From assembly GCF_000255295.1 (NCBI RefSeq), contig NC_017030.1, positions 8,840,328 to 8,904,327 of the forward strand: a stretch of DNA of 64,000 nucleotides, written 5' to 3'. Source of the stretch: Corallococcus coralloides DSM 2259 (GTDB taxonomy: Bacteria; Myxococcota; Myxococcia; Myxococcales; Myxococcaceae). The notes below the pieces were generated by a model that saw only the letters and a program-made list of their open reading frames with translations, had not been told where the DNA came from and searched no databases. Below are positions 1-10,893 of this stretch, one piece after another (position 1 is the first letter of the stretch; the number at the start of each line of letters is the position of its first letter). The position numbers and the translations under genes are program-made.

Positions 1-468
1 AGCGTGATGCCCCACCTGCGGCGTCTGGCCGAGGACCCCGAAGTGGTGCGCGCCCTGCGCGCCCAGAACGCGCGCCGCACGCCGCTCGCCACCATCCAGG
101 GGCTGGACGCGGAATGGATGGCGACCCCTTCCCTCACGCCCCTCAAGCAGCGCGTGCTGGACGGCCCCTGCACGGGCGCGCTCCGCCGCCTGCGGGAGCG
201 GCTGGGCCCGGCGATGGCGGAGGCCTTCGCCATGGATGATCAAGGCGCGCTCGTCTGCGCCAGCCGGCGCACGTCCGACTACTGGCAGGGCGACGAGGAC
301 AAGTGGCGCCTCACCTACGCCCAGGGCCGCGGTGGCCCCGCGCTGAAGGAAGCCCCCTTCTTCGACGAGTCCTCCCAGGCCTACGTCATCCAGGTGTCCC
401 TCCCCGTCCGCGACGGCGCCCAGGTCATCGGCGCGCTCACCGTGGGCCTGTCCCTGCTCGACTTGTGA
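1..468 (+). CDS. Partial sensor protein with a single-cache (PDC-like) domain, C-terminal part
   Basis: The reading frame is open from the first base, so the true start lies outside the window; about 155 residues are visible. The tail has the pattern of an extracytoplasmic cache/PDC sensor: an Asp-Asp-x-Gly turn (AMDDQGALV), then [11 protein letters not shown], then a final beta strand [14 protein letters not shown]. This sheet-forming end resembles ligand-binding sensor domains that stand alone or precede a signalling module. It stops 37 bases before a chemoreceptor gene on the same strand, so the two probably share a transcript and the protein may supply ligand information to that receptor. 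That link is inferred from position only. No membrane segment is visible in the part present. Confidence 0.6.
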   Translation, partial: SVMPHLRRLAEDPEVVRALRAQNARRTPLATIQGLDAEWMATPSLTPLKQRVLDGPCTGALRRLRERLGPAMAEAFAMDDQGALVCASRRTSDYWQGDEDKWRLTYAQGRGGPALKEAPFFDESSQAYVIQVSLPVRDGAQVIGALTVGLSLLDL

Positions 469-505
469 CACCAGCCGTTCCCGTTCCCCACCTGGGTTCT
501 CCTGC

Positions 506-2413
506 ATGAGACTGCTGTCCGGATTGAAGTTGCGGGGCCGCCTCACGCTGTGGATCTGCCTGCTGCTCGTCGCGGCCCTCGTCCCCGCCGTCGGAGCGGG
601 CGTCCACACCATCCGGCGCAACCTGGAGCAGCAGGTGCACGGCGTCCTCCAGGTGGAGGCGGACGGCCTGCAGGACCTCATCGAAGCCTCGCTGCACGAG
701 CGCGAAGCGAACGCCCGCGCGTGGACCGAGGACGCCATCGTGCGCGGCGCCCTCCTCTTCGACACCTACGCCAAGAGCGACGCGGTGCTCGCCTCGCTGA
801 ACGGCCGGCACACCAGCTTCGCCGGACTGGTCCTGTTCACCCCCGACGGACGCGCCGTCTCCGTGAGCCGGCCGGAGCTGCGCCAGGCCTTCGCCGGCCG
901 CGAACAGGAGGTGCGCGCCGCGCCCTGGTTCCAGACCGCGCTGGAGGACCGGCTGGACGCTGGCGTCCTCACGGGCGCCCTCACGAAGAAGGACCCGTTC
1001 CTCGACCGCCCCGTGATGCCCCTGGCCCTGCCCGTGCTCAGCCCCATCTCCGGCGCCAGGGTGGGCGTGCTGCTGGCCGCGTATGACTGGGGCCAGCTGG
1101 AGAAGGTGGTCGCGGGCGCGCTCCAGCGGGCCCAGGACCGGGGCCAGAAGAGCTTCACCCTGGAGGTCCTCGCCCCGAACGGTGCCAGCCTCTTCAGCGC
1201 CCGCGCCGAGGGCACGCCGAGCCTCGCGGCCCCCGTGCGGGCCGAGGTCCACAACGACGCCGCCTACCGCTTCGCCGCGAGCCAGGACTGGCGCTTCGTG
1301 GCGGCGATGGAAGCGGACGAAGCCTTCCTGCCCCTGCGGCGCTTCCTGCAGCTCAGCCTGCTCGCGGGGGCCGCGCTCCTGGGGGTGGCCGTGCTGGCCG
1401 CCTGGGCCCTGGCGCGCGGGGTGACGCGGCCCATCGCCACGCTGAGCGCGCTGGTGTCACGCGTGGTGCGCGAGGGCGACCTCACCCAGAAGGTGGAGGC
1501 CCACGGCCACCAGGACGAAGTGGGCGAGCTGGCCTCCGCCTTCTCCCGGATGATGGACCACCTGCGCGAGTCCACCACCAGCCTCCAGCAGGCCACCCGC
1601 GTCCTGGGGCAGACGGTGGGCGAGCTCACCGAGGCCACCGAGCAGCAGGAGCGAAACCTCATCCGGCAGGGCACCGCCATCCAGGAGACGCAGGTCACAG
1701 CGCGGGAAATCCAGCAGACCTCGCAGCTGGCCGCGGAGCGCTCGCAGGCGGTGCTCGCGCTGGTGGCGCGGGCGCGTGAAGCGGGCGGCTCCGGACAGAC
1801 GGCGCTCGGCGCCAGCCTGGACGGCTTCGAGCAGCTGCGCGACCACGGCGCGCGCCTGGCCGAGGGCATCTCCTCCCTCAACGAGCGCACGCAGCAGATT
1901 GGCGGCATCACCCAGACGGTGAAGGACCTGGCGGACCAGTCCAACATGCTCGCGCTCAACGCGGCCATCGAAGCGGCGCGCTCCGGCGAGCACGGCAAGG
2001 GCTTTGGCGTGGTGGCGCGGGAGATCCGCAGCCTCGCGGACCAGTCCATCCAGGCCACCGGCCGGGTGCGCGACATCCTGGACGCCATCCGCGGCGGCAT
2101 CCACGACACCGTGGCGCTGTCAGAAGAGGGCCAGCGCCGCTCCGAGGCGGGCCTGGCCCAGGTGCGCGAGAGCGGTCAGAGCCTGCGTGCGCTGACGGAC
2201 ATCATCCAGGACAACGCATCCGCGGCCCAGCAGATCGCCGCCGCCGTCATCCAGCAGAACGCCGGCATCGCGCAGATTTTCGCCGCCGTCACGGACCTGT
2301 CCCGGATGATGGATGACACCCTCCAGGCCATGCACGGCACCCAACGCATGACGCACGCCCTGCGCGGCGTGGCCGAGCGCATGGAGTCCGTGGCCGGCGT
2401 CTGGCGCGTCTAG
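506..2413 (+). CDS. Methyl-accepting chemotaxis protein with periplasmic dCache-like sensor
   Basis: A 635-residue transmembrane chemoreceptor. Order: short basic N-terminus, membrane segment about 13-33, periplasmic sensor 35-275 (double-cache-like, with [10 protein letters not shown] and a [17 protein letters not shown] strand), second membrane segment about 281-303, HAMP 304-356, then a long coiled coil. The signalling hairpin tip is at about 476-505 and contains [20 protein letters not shown], the hallmark of MCPs that contact CheA/CheW. There is no C-terminal CheR-docking pentapeptide; the protein ends GVWRV. ATG at 506 gives a proper signal-anchor start. The ligand cannot be told from sequence. 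It sits just downstream of a separate sensor gene, which may act with it. Confidence 0.93.
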   Translation: MRLLSGLKLRGRLTLWICLLLVAALVPAVGAGVHTIRRNLEQQVHGVLQVEADGLQDLIEASLHEREANARAWTEDAIVRGALLFDTYAKSDAVLASLNGRHTSFAGLVLFTPDGRAVSVSRPELRQAFAGREQEVRAAPWFQTALEDRLDAGVLTGALTKKDPFLDRPVMPLALPVLSPISGARVGVLLAAYDWGQLEKVVAGALQRAQDRGQKSFTLEVLAPNGASLFSARAEGTPSLAAPVRAEVHNDAAYRFAASQDWRFVAAMEADEAFLPLRRFLQLSLLAGAALLGVAVLAAWALARGVTRPIATLSALVSRVVREGDLTQKVEAHGHQDEVGELASAFSRMMDHLRESTTSLQQATRVLGQTVGELTEATEQQERNLIRQGTAIQETQVTAREIQQTSQLAAERSQAVLALVARAREAGGSGQTALGASLDGFEQLRDHGARLAEGISSLNERTQQIGGITQTVKDLADQSNMLALNAAIEAARSGEHGKGFGVVAREIRSLADQSIQATGRVRDILDAIRGGIHDTVALSEEGQRRSEAGLAQVRESGQSLRALTDIIQDNASAAQQIAAAVIQQNAGIAQIFAAVTDLSRMMDDTLQAMHGTQRMTHALRGVAERMESVAGVWRV

Positions 2414-2443
2414 CAGCGAACGCGCCAGCGGGACGGCCCCCCG

Positions 2444-2803
2444 TCAGACGCGCTTCTCCCAGCGGGGCGTGTCGTCGTCCACGGGCGTGTTCGCGACCTT
2501 GGACACCCAGTCCAGCGTCCCCTGCAGCGGGGCCCGGCCGTAGGCCTTCGCCGGGATGAACGCCCAGAGCAGCAGGTAGAGCGCCGCGCTCATCCCCGCG
2601 GACGCGAACAGCATCAGCACGAACGCCACCCGCACCAGCGAAACGTCCACGCCCAGCTCGCGCGCCAGCGCCGAGCAGACGCCCAGGAGCGCCCGCCCCT
2701 CGCCCCGGTGCATCGGCACCGTCCGCGCACGGCAGTGCGGGCAGCGCTGCGCCTCCCCGGACAGCTCCTTCGAACAGGCCCTGCAGCGTGTCGTGACGTC
2801 CAT
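2444..2803 (-). CDS. PspC-domain membrane protein with N-terminal zinc ribbon
   Basis: A 119-residue protein. A small zinc ribbon comes first (CxxC at 7/10 and 21/24), followed by a PspC domain at about 33-92 with the typical GVCSALARELGVDVSLVRV and a hydrophobic segment ending LYLLLWAFIPAK. PspC-family proteins are inner-membrane proteins tied to envelope stress. The zinc ribbon in front is a known variant in myxobacteria and other groups and may mediate protein or nucleic-acid contact. It stands alone: no pspA, pspB or pspF is nearby, so a classical Psp response cannot be claimed. It converges with the chemoreceptor upstream and diverges from the malate synthase gene. Confidence 0.85.
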   Translation of the reverse strand: MDVTTRCRACSKELSGEAQRCPHCRARTVPMHRGEGRALLGVCSALARELGVDVSLVRVAFVLMLFASAGMSAALYLLLWAFIPAKAYGRAPLQGTLDWVSKVANTPVDDDTPRWEKRV

Positions 2804-2962
2804 GAGGTGACCTCCCAGTCAGGCCCCCGCTTGGCACGATGGGGGTCCCATCCCTACCTACGGACCCCACCGCCCGCGATTGCGCCCGCCCCTCCAATGT
2901 CGTGATTCCGGGGGTTTCTGTCCGGCTGCGTCAGTCGATTTACAGATTTAATCCAGGCGATG

Positions 2963-2993
2963 TTGACAGCCTTACAGGCAGGCGGCTTCTAAT
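2963..2993 (+). promoter_or_regulatory. Candidate sigma-70 promoter for aceB-aceA
   Basis: A perfect -35 hexamer TTGACA (2963-2968) is followed after 19 bases by TCTAAT (2988-2993), one mismatch from TATAAT. Predicted transcription start is near 3000, leaving an 80-base leader before the aceB ATG. The stretch just upstream is unusually AT-rich for this genome and contains GATTTA twice (around 2938 and 2945), a possible regulator site. The leader can form a hairpin between TTCCC and GGGAGGGA near 3006-3030. The 19-base spacing is slightly long, so this is a good candidate rather than a certainty. Confidence 0.5.
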
Positions 2994-3078
2994 TCACCAA
3001 GACTTCCCTTCCCTAGATGGGAGGGACATCTTTCAGCCCGTTGAGCCTCTTTTACAACGCATCTCGTCAGGAGCCGAC

Positions 3079-4701
<1,623 letters not shown>

Positions 4702-4765
4702 CGCTTTTCAACCCGCTTCAACGAAGTCTTTTCCACCCTTCACTGCAAGCCCGAGGAGTCCTGGC

Positions 4766-6052
<1,287 letters not shown>

Positions 6053-6076
6053 GCCCGGCGGATCATCCCGAAGCCT

Positions 6077-6124
6077 GAAGGCCGTGGCATTCCAGGGAAA
6101 ATTCCCTGGGATTCCGCGGCCTTC
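6077..6124. terminator. Long inverted repeat downstream of aceA
   Basis: Arms at 6077-6099 and 6102-6124 form a stem of about 23 base pairs with three mismatches and an AA loop. The innermost part pairs CCAGGGAA with TTCCCTGG, the outermost GAAGGCCG with CGGCCTTC. It starts 25 bases after the aceA stop. No T-run follows, so it is not a textbook intrinsic terminator; it may be an RNA 3'-end stabiliser or a palindromic repeat element. Confidence 0.55.
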
Positions 6125-6251
6125 GCCGTTCGCGAGGCGAAAGAGGCAACTTCCCTGGGGCTGGGGCGATAATGGAGAGAACGAACTTGAAGCCCCACAG
6201 GCACGCCTCCGGGTGTGCCGCGCAGACCGGGGCCTTTTGACGGGAGCCGCC

Positions 6252-6647
6252 ATGAACCGCATCACGTCTCTCTCCGGTCCTCGGGTGCAGCCGGCCACGA
6301 CGAACACCCCCTCCTCCGTGTCGGGCAGCCGCTTCGGCTCGCTGATGTCGGGTGCGGCCGCGCAGCCGAAGATGGGCGCGCAGGTGACGGGCGGGTCGGT
6401 GGTCGCGTCGGCGCTGGCGCAGATGGGGGCCACGCCGCACGGCTCGCTGATGGGCACGTACACCGCGGGCGCCACGCCCATGCAGGCGAACCAGACCCAG
6501 CAGCAGGCCGCGGCCTCGCAGACGGGCGCGCAGCCCAAGAGCGAGGAGCTGCAGGCCATCGAGGATCTGGCCACCATGTCCGCGGTGACCATGTCCCAGT
6601 CCATCCTGCACATGGGCGGCATGAAGCTGTCCCTGGACCGCGAGTAG
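6252..6647 (+). CDS. Small Ala/Gln-rich protein of unknown function
   Basis: I do not recognise this 131-residue protein. The first 50 residues are Ser/Thr/Gly-rich and likely disordered, the middle is Gln/Ala-rich (QTQQQAAASQTGAQ), and the last 30 residues (IEDLATMSAVTMSQSILHMG) look like an amphipathic Met-rich helix. There is no signal peptide or membrane segment. The frame is open upstream to 6084, but the ATG at 6252 is preferred: it follows GGGAGCCGCC and leaves out the aceA hairpin. Codon use is typical of the window. It is separated from aceA by a long hairpin and is probably its own unit. Confidence 0.6.
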   Translation: MNRITSLSGPRVQPATTNTPSSVSGSRFGSLMSGAAAQPKMGAQVTGGSVVASALAQMGATPHGSLMGTYTAGATPMQANQTQQQAAASQTGAQPKSEELQAIEDLATMSAVTMSQSILHMGGMKLSLDRE

Positions 6648-6707
6648 TCCCCGCGCCCCAGGGCGTCCTTCACAGCATCGACTTCACGCAAAGCCTTGGG
6701 GGAGACC

Positions 6708-6953
6708 TCAGGGCTTTTTCTTGTCGCTGTCGTCGCTGTACTGGTCGCGGATGCCGTCGTGCCGGTGCCGCGTGTCCTTCCAGGGCTGATCCACGTCGGT
6801 GCGCTGTCCGCCGTTCTGCCCGGAGATGTCGTTGAGCTCCTCGGCGCGCCCCTCCGCGGGCACCCGGTCGCCGTGCTCTTCCGGGTCCTTCTGCTTGCTG
6901 GGGTCCAGCGGGATGCCGGCGCTCTTCTTGAGGTATTCGTCCTTGGGGTCCAT
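6708..6953 (-). CDS. Small charged hypothetical protein
   Basis: An 81-residue, highly hydrophilic protein starting MDPKDEYLKKSAGIPLDPSK and ending SDDSDKKKP. It is rich in Asp, Lys, Glu and Pro, with no hydrophobic core, signal peptide or membrane segment, so it is probably intrinsically disordered. The ATG at 6953 is chosen over one nine codons upstream because GGAGG sits eight bases before it. No family is recognised. It converges with the small plus-strand gene at 6252-6647 and is transcribed away from the next minus-strand gene across an 80-base gap. Confidence 0.55.
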   Translation of the reverse strand: MDPKDEYLKKSAGIPLDPSKQKDPEEHGDRVPAEGRAEELNDISGQNGGQRTDVDQPWKDTRHRHDGIRDQYSDDSDKKKP

Positions 6954-7034
6954 GCCGTCATTCCTCCCTTGAGCCCTCAAGGTGGTGACGGAGTGCCGGA
7001 CCGGGAGCGGCCGGGCGGCCAGGGGGCCCCTTCC

Positions 7035-7379
7035 TCAGTTGAGGTACTTCGGCCTCGCCGGGGCCGTGGCGGCAGTCGGCGGCTGGGCCTTCATCATCTC
7101 CAACCCCTGGCGGGTGAGGACGAAGCGGACGACGCCGGAGCCGCGCTCGGTCTCGATTTCGGCCTCGAAGGCGGGCCCGGCGATGCCGCCCAGGGACACG
7201 TCCTTGCGCAGGTTGTTCACGCGGCCGGAGAGCAGATCGCCGGCCACCTCGCGCGAGCCCTCGCCGCGCGTGTACAGCTCGAAGGCGGCCTCGTGCAGCG
7301 TCATGGCCAGCGCCGGGGTGAGGGGCTGGGAGCTGAAGAGCACGGAGATGAGGAGCCAGTAGGGCGTCTGTTCAGCCAT
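7035..7379 (-). CDS. Hypothetical protein, 114 residues
   Basis: Starts MAEQTPYWLLISVLFSS and ends PARPKYLN. The middle, HEAAFELYTRGEGSREVAGDLLSGRVNNLRKD, looks helical, followed by a short beta-rich part (AEIETERGSGVVRFVLTRQG). The order of helices and a beta pair could be a small winged-helix-like fold, but I see no convincing DNA-binding motif. The initial hydrophobic run is too short to call a signal peptide. The stop of the upstream radical SAM gene lies 22 bases before the start, so the two are probably co-transcribed. The frame is open to 7523, but that part overlaps the radical SAM gene. Confidence 0.55.
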   Translation of the reverse strand: MAEQTPYWLLISVLFSSQPLTPALAMTLHEAAFELYTRGEGSREVAGDLLSGRVNNLRKDVSLGGIAGPAFEAEIETERGSGVVRFVLTRQGLEMMKAQPPTAATAPARPKYLN

Positions 7380-7401
7380 CGCTGGAGTGTAACGGGTGCG
7401 G

Positions 7402-8688
7402 CTAGCGGGCGCGCGGCTGTCTGCGAGCGGCGATGGCCTCCGCGAGCACGCCCTGCGCCCGCCAGTGGCCATACAGGCGGCCCTGGGACGCGAGGAAGTC
7501 CAGCCGCTGCCGGGTGCGCTCATCCAGGCGCCCGGGGGCCGCGTCGCGGTAGGGCGTACCGGGCAGCGGCATGAAGGTGTGGCCGTGCACGCGGGCGCCC
7601 AGGTCGGACAGCCGCTGCATGAGGTCCAGCGTGGCGTCCACGTCCGCGGGCTCCTCGCCGGGCAGGCCCAGGATGAAGTCCACGTTGGGCACGAAGCCGC
7701 CCTCCACCGCGAGCCGCGCGGCGCGCACCACGGTCTCCACGTCGTGGCCGCGCCGGGTGGCCTGGAGGATGCGCTCGGAGCCGGACTGGCCGCCGATGAT
7801 GAGGTTGTCGTTGGCCACGTAGCGCTTGAGCAGCGCCAGGGACTCCGGCGTGACGTGCTCCGGGCGCACCTCCGAGGGGAAGGTGCCGTAGTAGATGCGC
7901 CCGTCCGGAGCCATGGCCTCCGTCACGGCGGCGAGCAGCTCCTCCACGGCGGCCAGGTTCACGGTCTCGTCGGGGGTGCCGTAGGACAGGGACGTGGGGG
8001 TGATGAAGCGCAGGTCGCGCCGTCCCGCGCGGCGCAGCTCGCGGGCCCACCGGGCGATGTTGGCGACAGTGCGGTGCCGGAAGCGCGCCTTGGACATGAA
8101 GGGCGTCTGGCAGAAGCGGCAGGCGTAGATGCAGCCGCGGGTGATCTCGATGGCGCCGAACTTCACGTGCTTCGCGGCGAACGGAGGAAAGTCGTCCAGG
8201 CGCACGCCCTCGCCGTGGCCGTGCTGCACGAGCTTGCCGTCCTTGAGGTGCGCGGTGCCGTGCGTGGTGCGCGGGTCTTCCCCCTTGAGGACGCGGGCCA
8301 GGAGGGTGCGCAGGGTGTGTTCGCCCTCGCCCACGGCGACGAGGTCGAAGCCGGCCTGGAGCGTCTGGAGCGTTTCGGCGGTGGCGTGCACGCCGCCCGC
8401 GATGCAGAGGACATCGCGGCCCTCCAGCCGTTCGCGCACCCAGTTCAGCTCCTCCACGGAGGGGCCGAAGCTGGCGGAGTAGAAGGACCACGCGGCAACG
8501 ACGGTGTCGCCCGCGTCCGAGCGTTCGCGCACGGTGGTCAGCAGGTCCTCGCGGTTGCGCGGGAAGTGCAGTGACACGTCCGCGAGCGCGGGGTCTGCTT
8601 CCACGGCGCCGGCGAGCACGGTGAAGGCGTACTTGCCGGGGTACTGGTAGCTCAGGACGAGCGAGACCTTGCGAGGCGTCTGCGACAT
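7402..8688 (-). CDS. B12-binding domain / radical SAM protein
   Basis: A 428-residue enzyme. The N-terminal third is a cobalamin-binding Rossmann-like domain (VSLVLSYQYPGKY, then CIAGGVHATA at about 95-104). The radical SAM core follows, with the [4Fe-4S] cysteines C186, C190 and C193 in RGCIYACRFCQTP and the GGQSGSERIL and DFILGLPGEE motifs. Such proteins use SAM, often with methylcobalamin, for methylations or C-C chemistry; it resembles the MJ_1487-type subgroup, but the substrate is unknown. A GTG at 8709 is an alternative start. A fragment of its first 60 codons is repeated at 10690-10865. It lies 28 bases after an immunity gene, but that neighbourhood appears to be an accident of duplication. 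Confidence 0.9.
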   Translation of the reverse strand: MSQTPRKVSLVLSYQYPGKYAFTVLAGAVEADPALADVSLHFPRNREDLLTTVRERSDAGDTVVAAWSFYSASFGPSVEELNWVRERLEGRDVLCIAGGVHATAETLQTLQAGFDLVAVGEGEHTLRTLLARVLKGEDPRTTHGTAHLKDGKLVQHGHGEGVRLDDFPPFAAKHVKFGAIEITRGCIYACRFCQTPFMSKARFRHRTVANIARWARELRRAGRRDLRFITPTSLSYGTPDETVNLAAVEELLAAVTEAMAPDGRIYYGTFPSEVRPEHVTPESLALLKRYVANDNLIIGGQSGSERILQATRRGHDVETVVRAARLAVEGGFVPNVDFILGLPGEEPADVDATLDLMQRLSDLGARVHGHTFMPLPGTPYRDAAPGRLDERTRQRLDFLASQGRLYGHWRAQGVLAEAIAARRQPRAR

Positions 8689-8716
8689 GACGGCCGTGGA
8701 TGATGCCACAGCGCGG

Positions 8717-9640
8717 TCAGAGGAAGCGGCGCTCCCACTGGCGGACCTCGGCTTCGGTGAAGTCGCCCCACTCCCCCTTGTGCGTGTAGAGCCACGGTTC
8801 CAGCACGCGGGCCAGCTCGCGGTACGCGGGCAGTGTGTCCCCGGCCTCCAGGTCCCCGGCTTCGGGGGCAGGGCCCAGGGACACCACGGCGCGGTCCGGG
8901 GACAGGGACTCGACCTGGGTCGAGGGTGAGTGCAGCCGGGAGCGCAGCCCCTCCGCCCCGCCGAGTTCGTTGAGCACCGGAGGGCCCAGGAACGTGAGCC
9001 ACGCGGGGGGACGGAGCTTCGTGCCCAGGTACAGGGCGAGTCTGTTCAGCCGGTGCACCAGATCGAAGCCCGGGTGACGCCGGGTCACTTCACGCAGGCG
9101 CGGCGTGATGGCTTGGGTCCAGGCATGGACTTCGAGCGACAGGCCGGCGTGCCCCGAGTTCCACGGCAGCTCGCGCCCCAGGTCGATGGCCAGCGCGCGG
9201 ATCCACTCCGGCCCGCGCTCGTCCAGGAACTCGGTGGGCAGCCGGAACTCCAGGCAGCAGGTGTTCTCAGGGTACGTGTCGTGGAAGTTGGGCGCCGTGG
9301 TGCCACGCCCTTCGTACTTGAAGCAGATGCCCGTCGCGGAGTGATACAGCTCGTGCACCTCGGCGATGCCAGAGGCAGGCCTGAGCATCCGGGCCCGAAG
9401 AACCGCTTCTCCCTCCGCATCGAGTTGTGGACTGTCCCCTGTGTAGACATCCAGGTACGCGTCGAACACGCGTGGTTCGATGGCCTTTCGATAACGCTCG
9501 AAGGCACGCCAGACCGCTGAAGCGATCTCCTCGTGAGGAGCCCGCACGTAGTAGGCAATGCTGAGCCCCTCTCGAAGCAGGACCACGTTATTGCCCTCGA
9601 TATCTAGAGTCTCACGAACTCTCGGGACTTGCGTGACCAT
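8717..9640 (-). CDS. DUF3396-like immunity protein, copy 1
   Basis: A 307-residue cytosolic-type protein without a signal peptide. It resembles the DUF3396 family, often annotated as type VI immunity family: an early VLLREGLSIAYYVR strand pair, the block EFLDERGPEWIRALAIDLG, and an aromatic tail AEVRQWERRFL. Its start overlaps the stop of the toxin gene (TGATG), as expected for a toxin/antidote pair; a GTG one codon earlier is also possible. The inferred role is to block the nuclease made by the gene before it. The first 130 residues differ strongly from the second copy, while residues from about 131 on are nearly identical apart from short patches, suggesting that specificity lies in the N-terminal half. 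Confidence 0.75.
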   Translation of the reverse strand: MVTQVPRVRETLDIEGNNVVLLREGLSIAYYVRAPHEEIASAVWRAFERYRKAIEPRVFDAYLDVYTGDSPQLDAEGEAVLRARMLRPASGIAEVHELYHSATGICFKYEGRGTTAPNFHDTYPENTCCLEFRLPTEFLDERGPEWIRALAIDLGRELPWNSGHAGLSLEVHAWTQAITPRLREVTRRHPGFDLVHRLNRLALYLGTKLRPPAWLTFLGPPVLNELGGAEGLRSRLHSPSTQVESLSPDRAVVSLGPAPEAGDLEAGDTLPAYRELARVLEPWLYTHKGEWGDFTEAEVRQWERRFL

Positions 9641-10449
9641 CACCTGACTCCGTAGTTGGGAGACACCGTCTTCGGGATCACGTCATGTCCCAGAAGCTGC
9701 CGGTACACGTCATCCTGCCACTGTTCCGCGTAAGGGCTCCCTTCCGGGTATTGCGACCAGACTGCGGGCTTTTCCACCTGGCACGGGAACTTGAAGTCGT
9801 AGATCCGCTGCACCTTCAGCGGGTTCCCCAAGGCGTGCAGTACCACATCCGGCGCGATGCTCCCCGTGAGCAGGTAGAACAGGCCGTCCCGCAGCCATTG
9901 CGCCACCTCGTTCGGATCCAACCACCGCGTCCGCCCGGTCTTCGCGTCTCGCAGATAGCGTGGCTCCAGGCTGAACCGGCCCGCATCCGTGGCGCCCAAC
10001 GCCCGCTGCACGCACTCCAGCGCGGCCGCGTGCTTGGCCTCTCCCAGTTGCATGGCCCGGGTGACTTCCCTGCCGTTCGCGTCCACCACCTTCTCCCGGC
10101 ACACCGCGGGAGAGGTTCTCCCTCCTGGCCCCAACAGCCGCTCGTTCACGTCGAAGTTCGCCTGCTTCGCGCACTCCACCAGCACCTGCTCCACGCGGGC
10201 CACCTCCGCCGCGTCCCACAGGCGCATCATCGCCGCGGCCTGACCTGCCCGCGCCGCCGCCCTGGACAGCCACGGCAGGATGGCGTCCTGCCCCACCTGG
10301 GACGCGCATGCCGGGTTGCGCAGACATCCCGCCGTCGCGGAGTCCACCGCTATCTGGGAGTAGTTCCGGGGTCTGCGCACCTCCGGGCCCGCGCACGCGG
10401 TCCACAGCAGGAGGCAGCACAGCCACCACATCCAACGGGGAGGAGTCAT
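9640..10449 (-). CDS. Lipoprotein nuclease toxin (SitA-like), copy 1
   Basis: A 269-residue predicted lipoprotein: basic start, hydrophobic run and LLLWTAC with Cys19. The C-terminal region has a PD-(D/E)xK nuclease pattern: P200-D201, then D218-F219-K220 in YDFKFPC, then Q245xxxY249, the QxxxY box of RecB-like nucleases. A lipoprotein with a C-terminal nuclease, followed by an overlapping immunity gene, fits the SitA-type polymorphic toxins that myxobacteria pass between cells by outer-membrane exchange; it may belong to the TIGR02269 lipoprotein group. Delivery and target are inferred. Residues 1-223 are almost identical to the second copy; the last 46 are not, although both keep the QxxxY box. 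Confidence 0.7.
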   Translation of the reverse strand: MTPPRWMWWLCCLLLWTACAGPEVRRPRNYSQIAVDSATAGCLRNPACASQVGQDAILPWLSRAAARAGQAAAMMRLWDAAEVARVEQVLVECAKQANFDVNERLLGPGGRTSPAVCREKVVDANGREVTRAMQLGEAKHAAALECVQRALGATDAGRFSLEPRYLRDAKTGRTRWLDPNEVAQWLRDGLFYLLTGSIAPDVVLHALGNPLKVQRIYDFKFPCQVEKPAVWSQYPEGSPYAEQWQDDVYRQLLGHDVIPKTVSPNYGVR

Positions 10450-10490
10450 CCCGCGCCTCCTCGCATGGAGGCACGGACTCCTTCAACCCA

Positions 10491-10521
10491 CCTCCCGCCC
10501 CGGGCGCACCGGAGCGGGAGG
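10491..10521. terminator. Hairpin upstream of toxin copy 1
   Basis: The duplicated copy of the hairpin at 12659-12689: arms CCTCCCGC and GCGGGAGG with an inner CCGG/CCGG pair. It lies between the MYXO-CTERM fragment and the toxin start. No T-run follows on either strand, so termination is uncertain. Confidence 0.35.
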
Positions 10522-10541
10522 GTCCTTCATCGGCCTGTGCT

Positions 10542-10865
10542 TCAGCTCCGGCGACGGCGCGCCCGCGCCAGGCCCAGCAGCCCCAGCAGCGAGAACGCGG
10601 CCAGCGAACCACCGCTCGCGGAGCAGCCGCCGCGGAAGTCGGCGTCGCCCTCGCCCTTGTCCAGCGGCGCCGGCTTCACGCCCGTGCCCGCGTCCGAGCG
10701 TTCGCGCACGGTGGTCAGCAGGTCCTCGCGGTTGCGAGGGAAGTGCAGTGACACGTCCGCGAGCGCGGGGTCTGCTTCCACGGCGCCGGCGAGCACGGTG
10801 AAGGCGTACTTGCCGGGGTACTGGTAGCTCAGGACGAGCGAGACCTTGCGAGGCGTCTGCGACAT
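10542..10865 (-). pseudogene. Chimeric scar ORF: radical SAM N-terminus joined in frame to a MYXO-CTERM tail
   Basis: The duplication joint fused the first 60 codons of the radical SAM gene (up to RERSDAG) in frame to the last 47 codons of the MYXO-CTERM gene (from TGVKPAPLD to the arginine-rich end), giving an open 107-codon ORF. It keeps part of a cobalamin-binding fold and a complete MYXO-CTERM tail with its Gly-Cys motif, but has no signal peptide, iron-sulfur cysteines or enzyme core, so a function is unlikely. It starts 29 bases after the stop of immunity copy 2 with the same upstream bases as the real radical SAM gene, so it may still be translated. Relative to the parent it lacks six bases at the joint. 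Confidence 0.85.
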
Positions 10866-10893
10866 GACGGCCGTGGATGATGCCACAGCGCGG

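Noticed and set aside
2839..3078. An 80-codon N-terminal extension of malate synthase
   Set aside because: It covers the promoter and an AT-rich leader and has no similarity to the family.
8689..8709. GTG 8709 as the start of the radical SAM protein
   Set aside because: It adds seven residues with no better ribosome site; ATG 8688 fits the start of the cobalamin domain, though GTG is not excluded.
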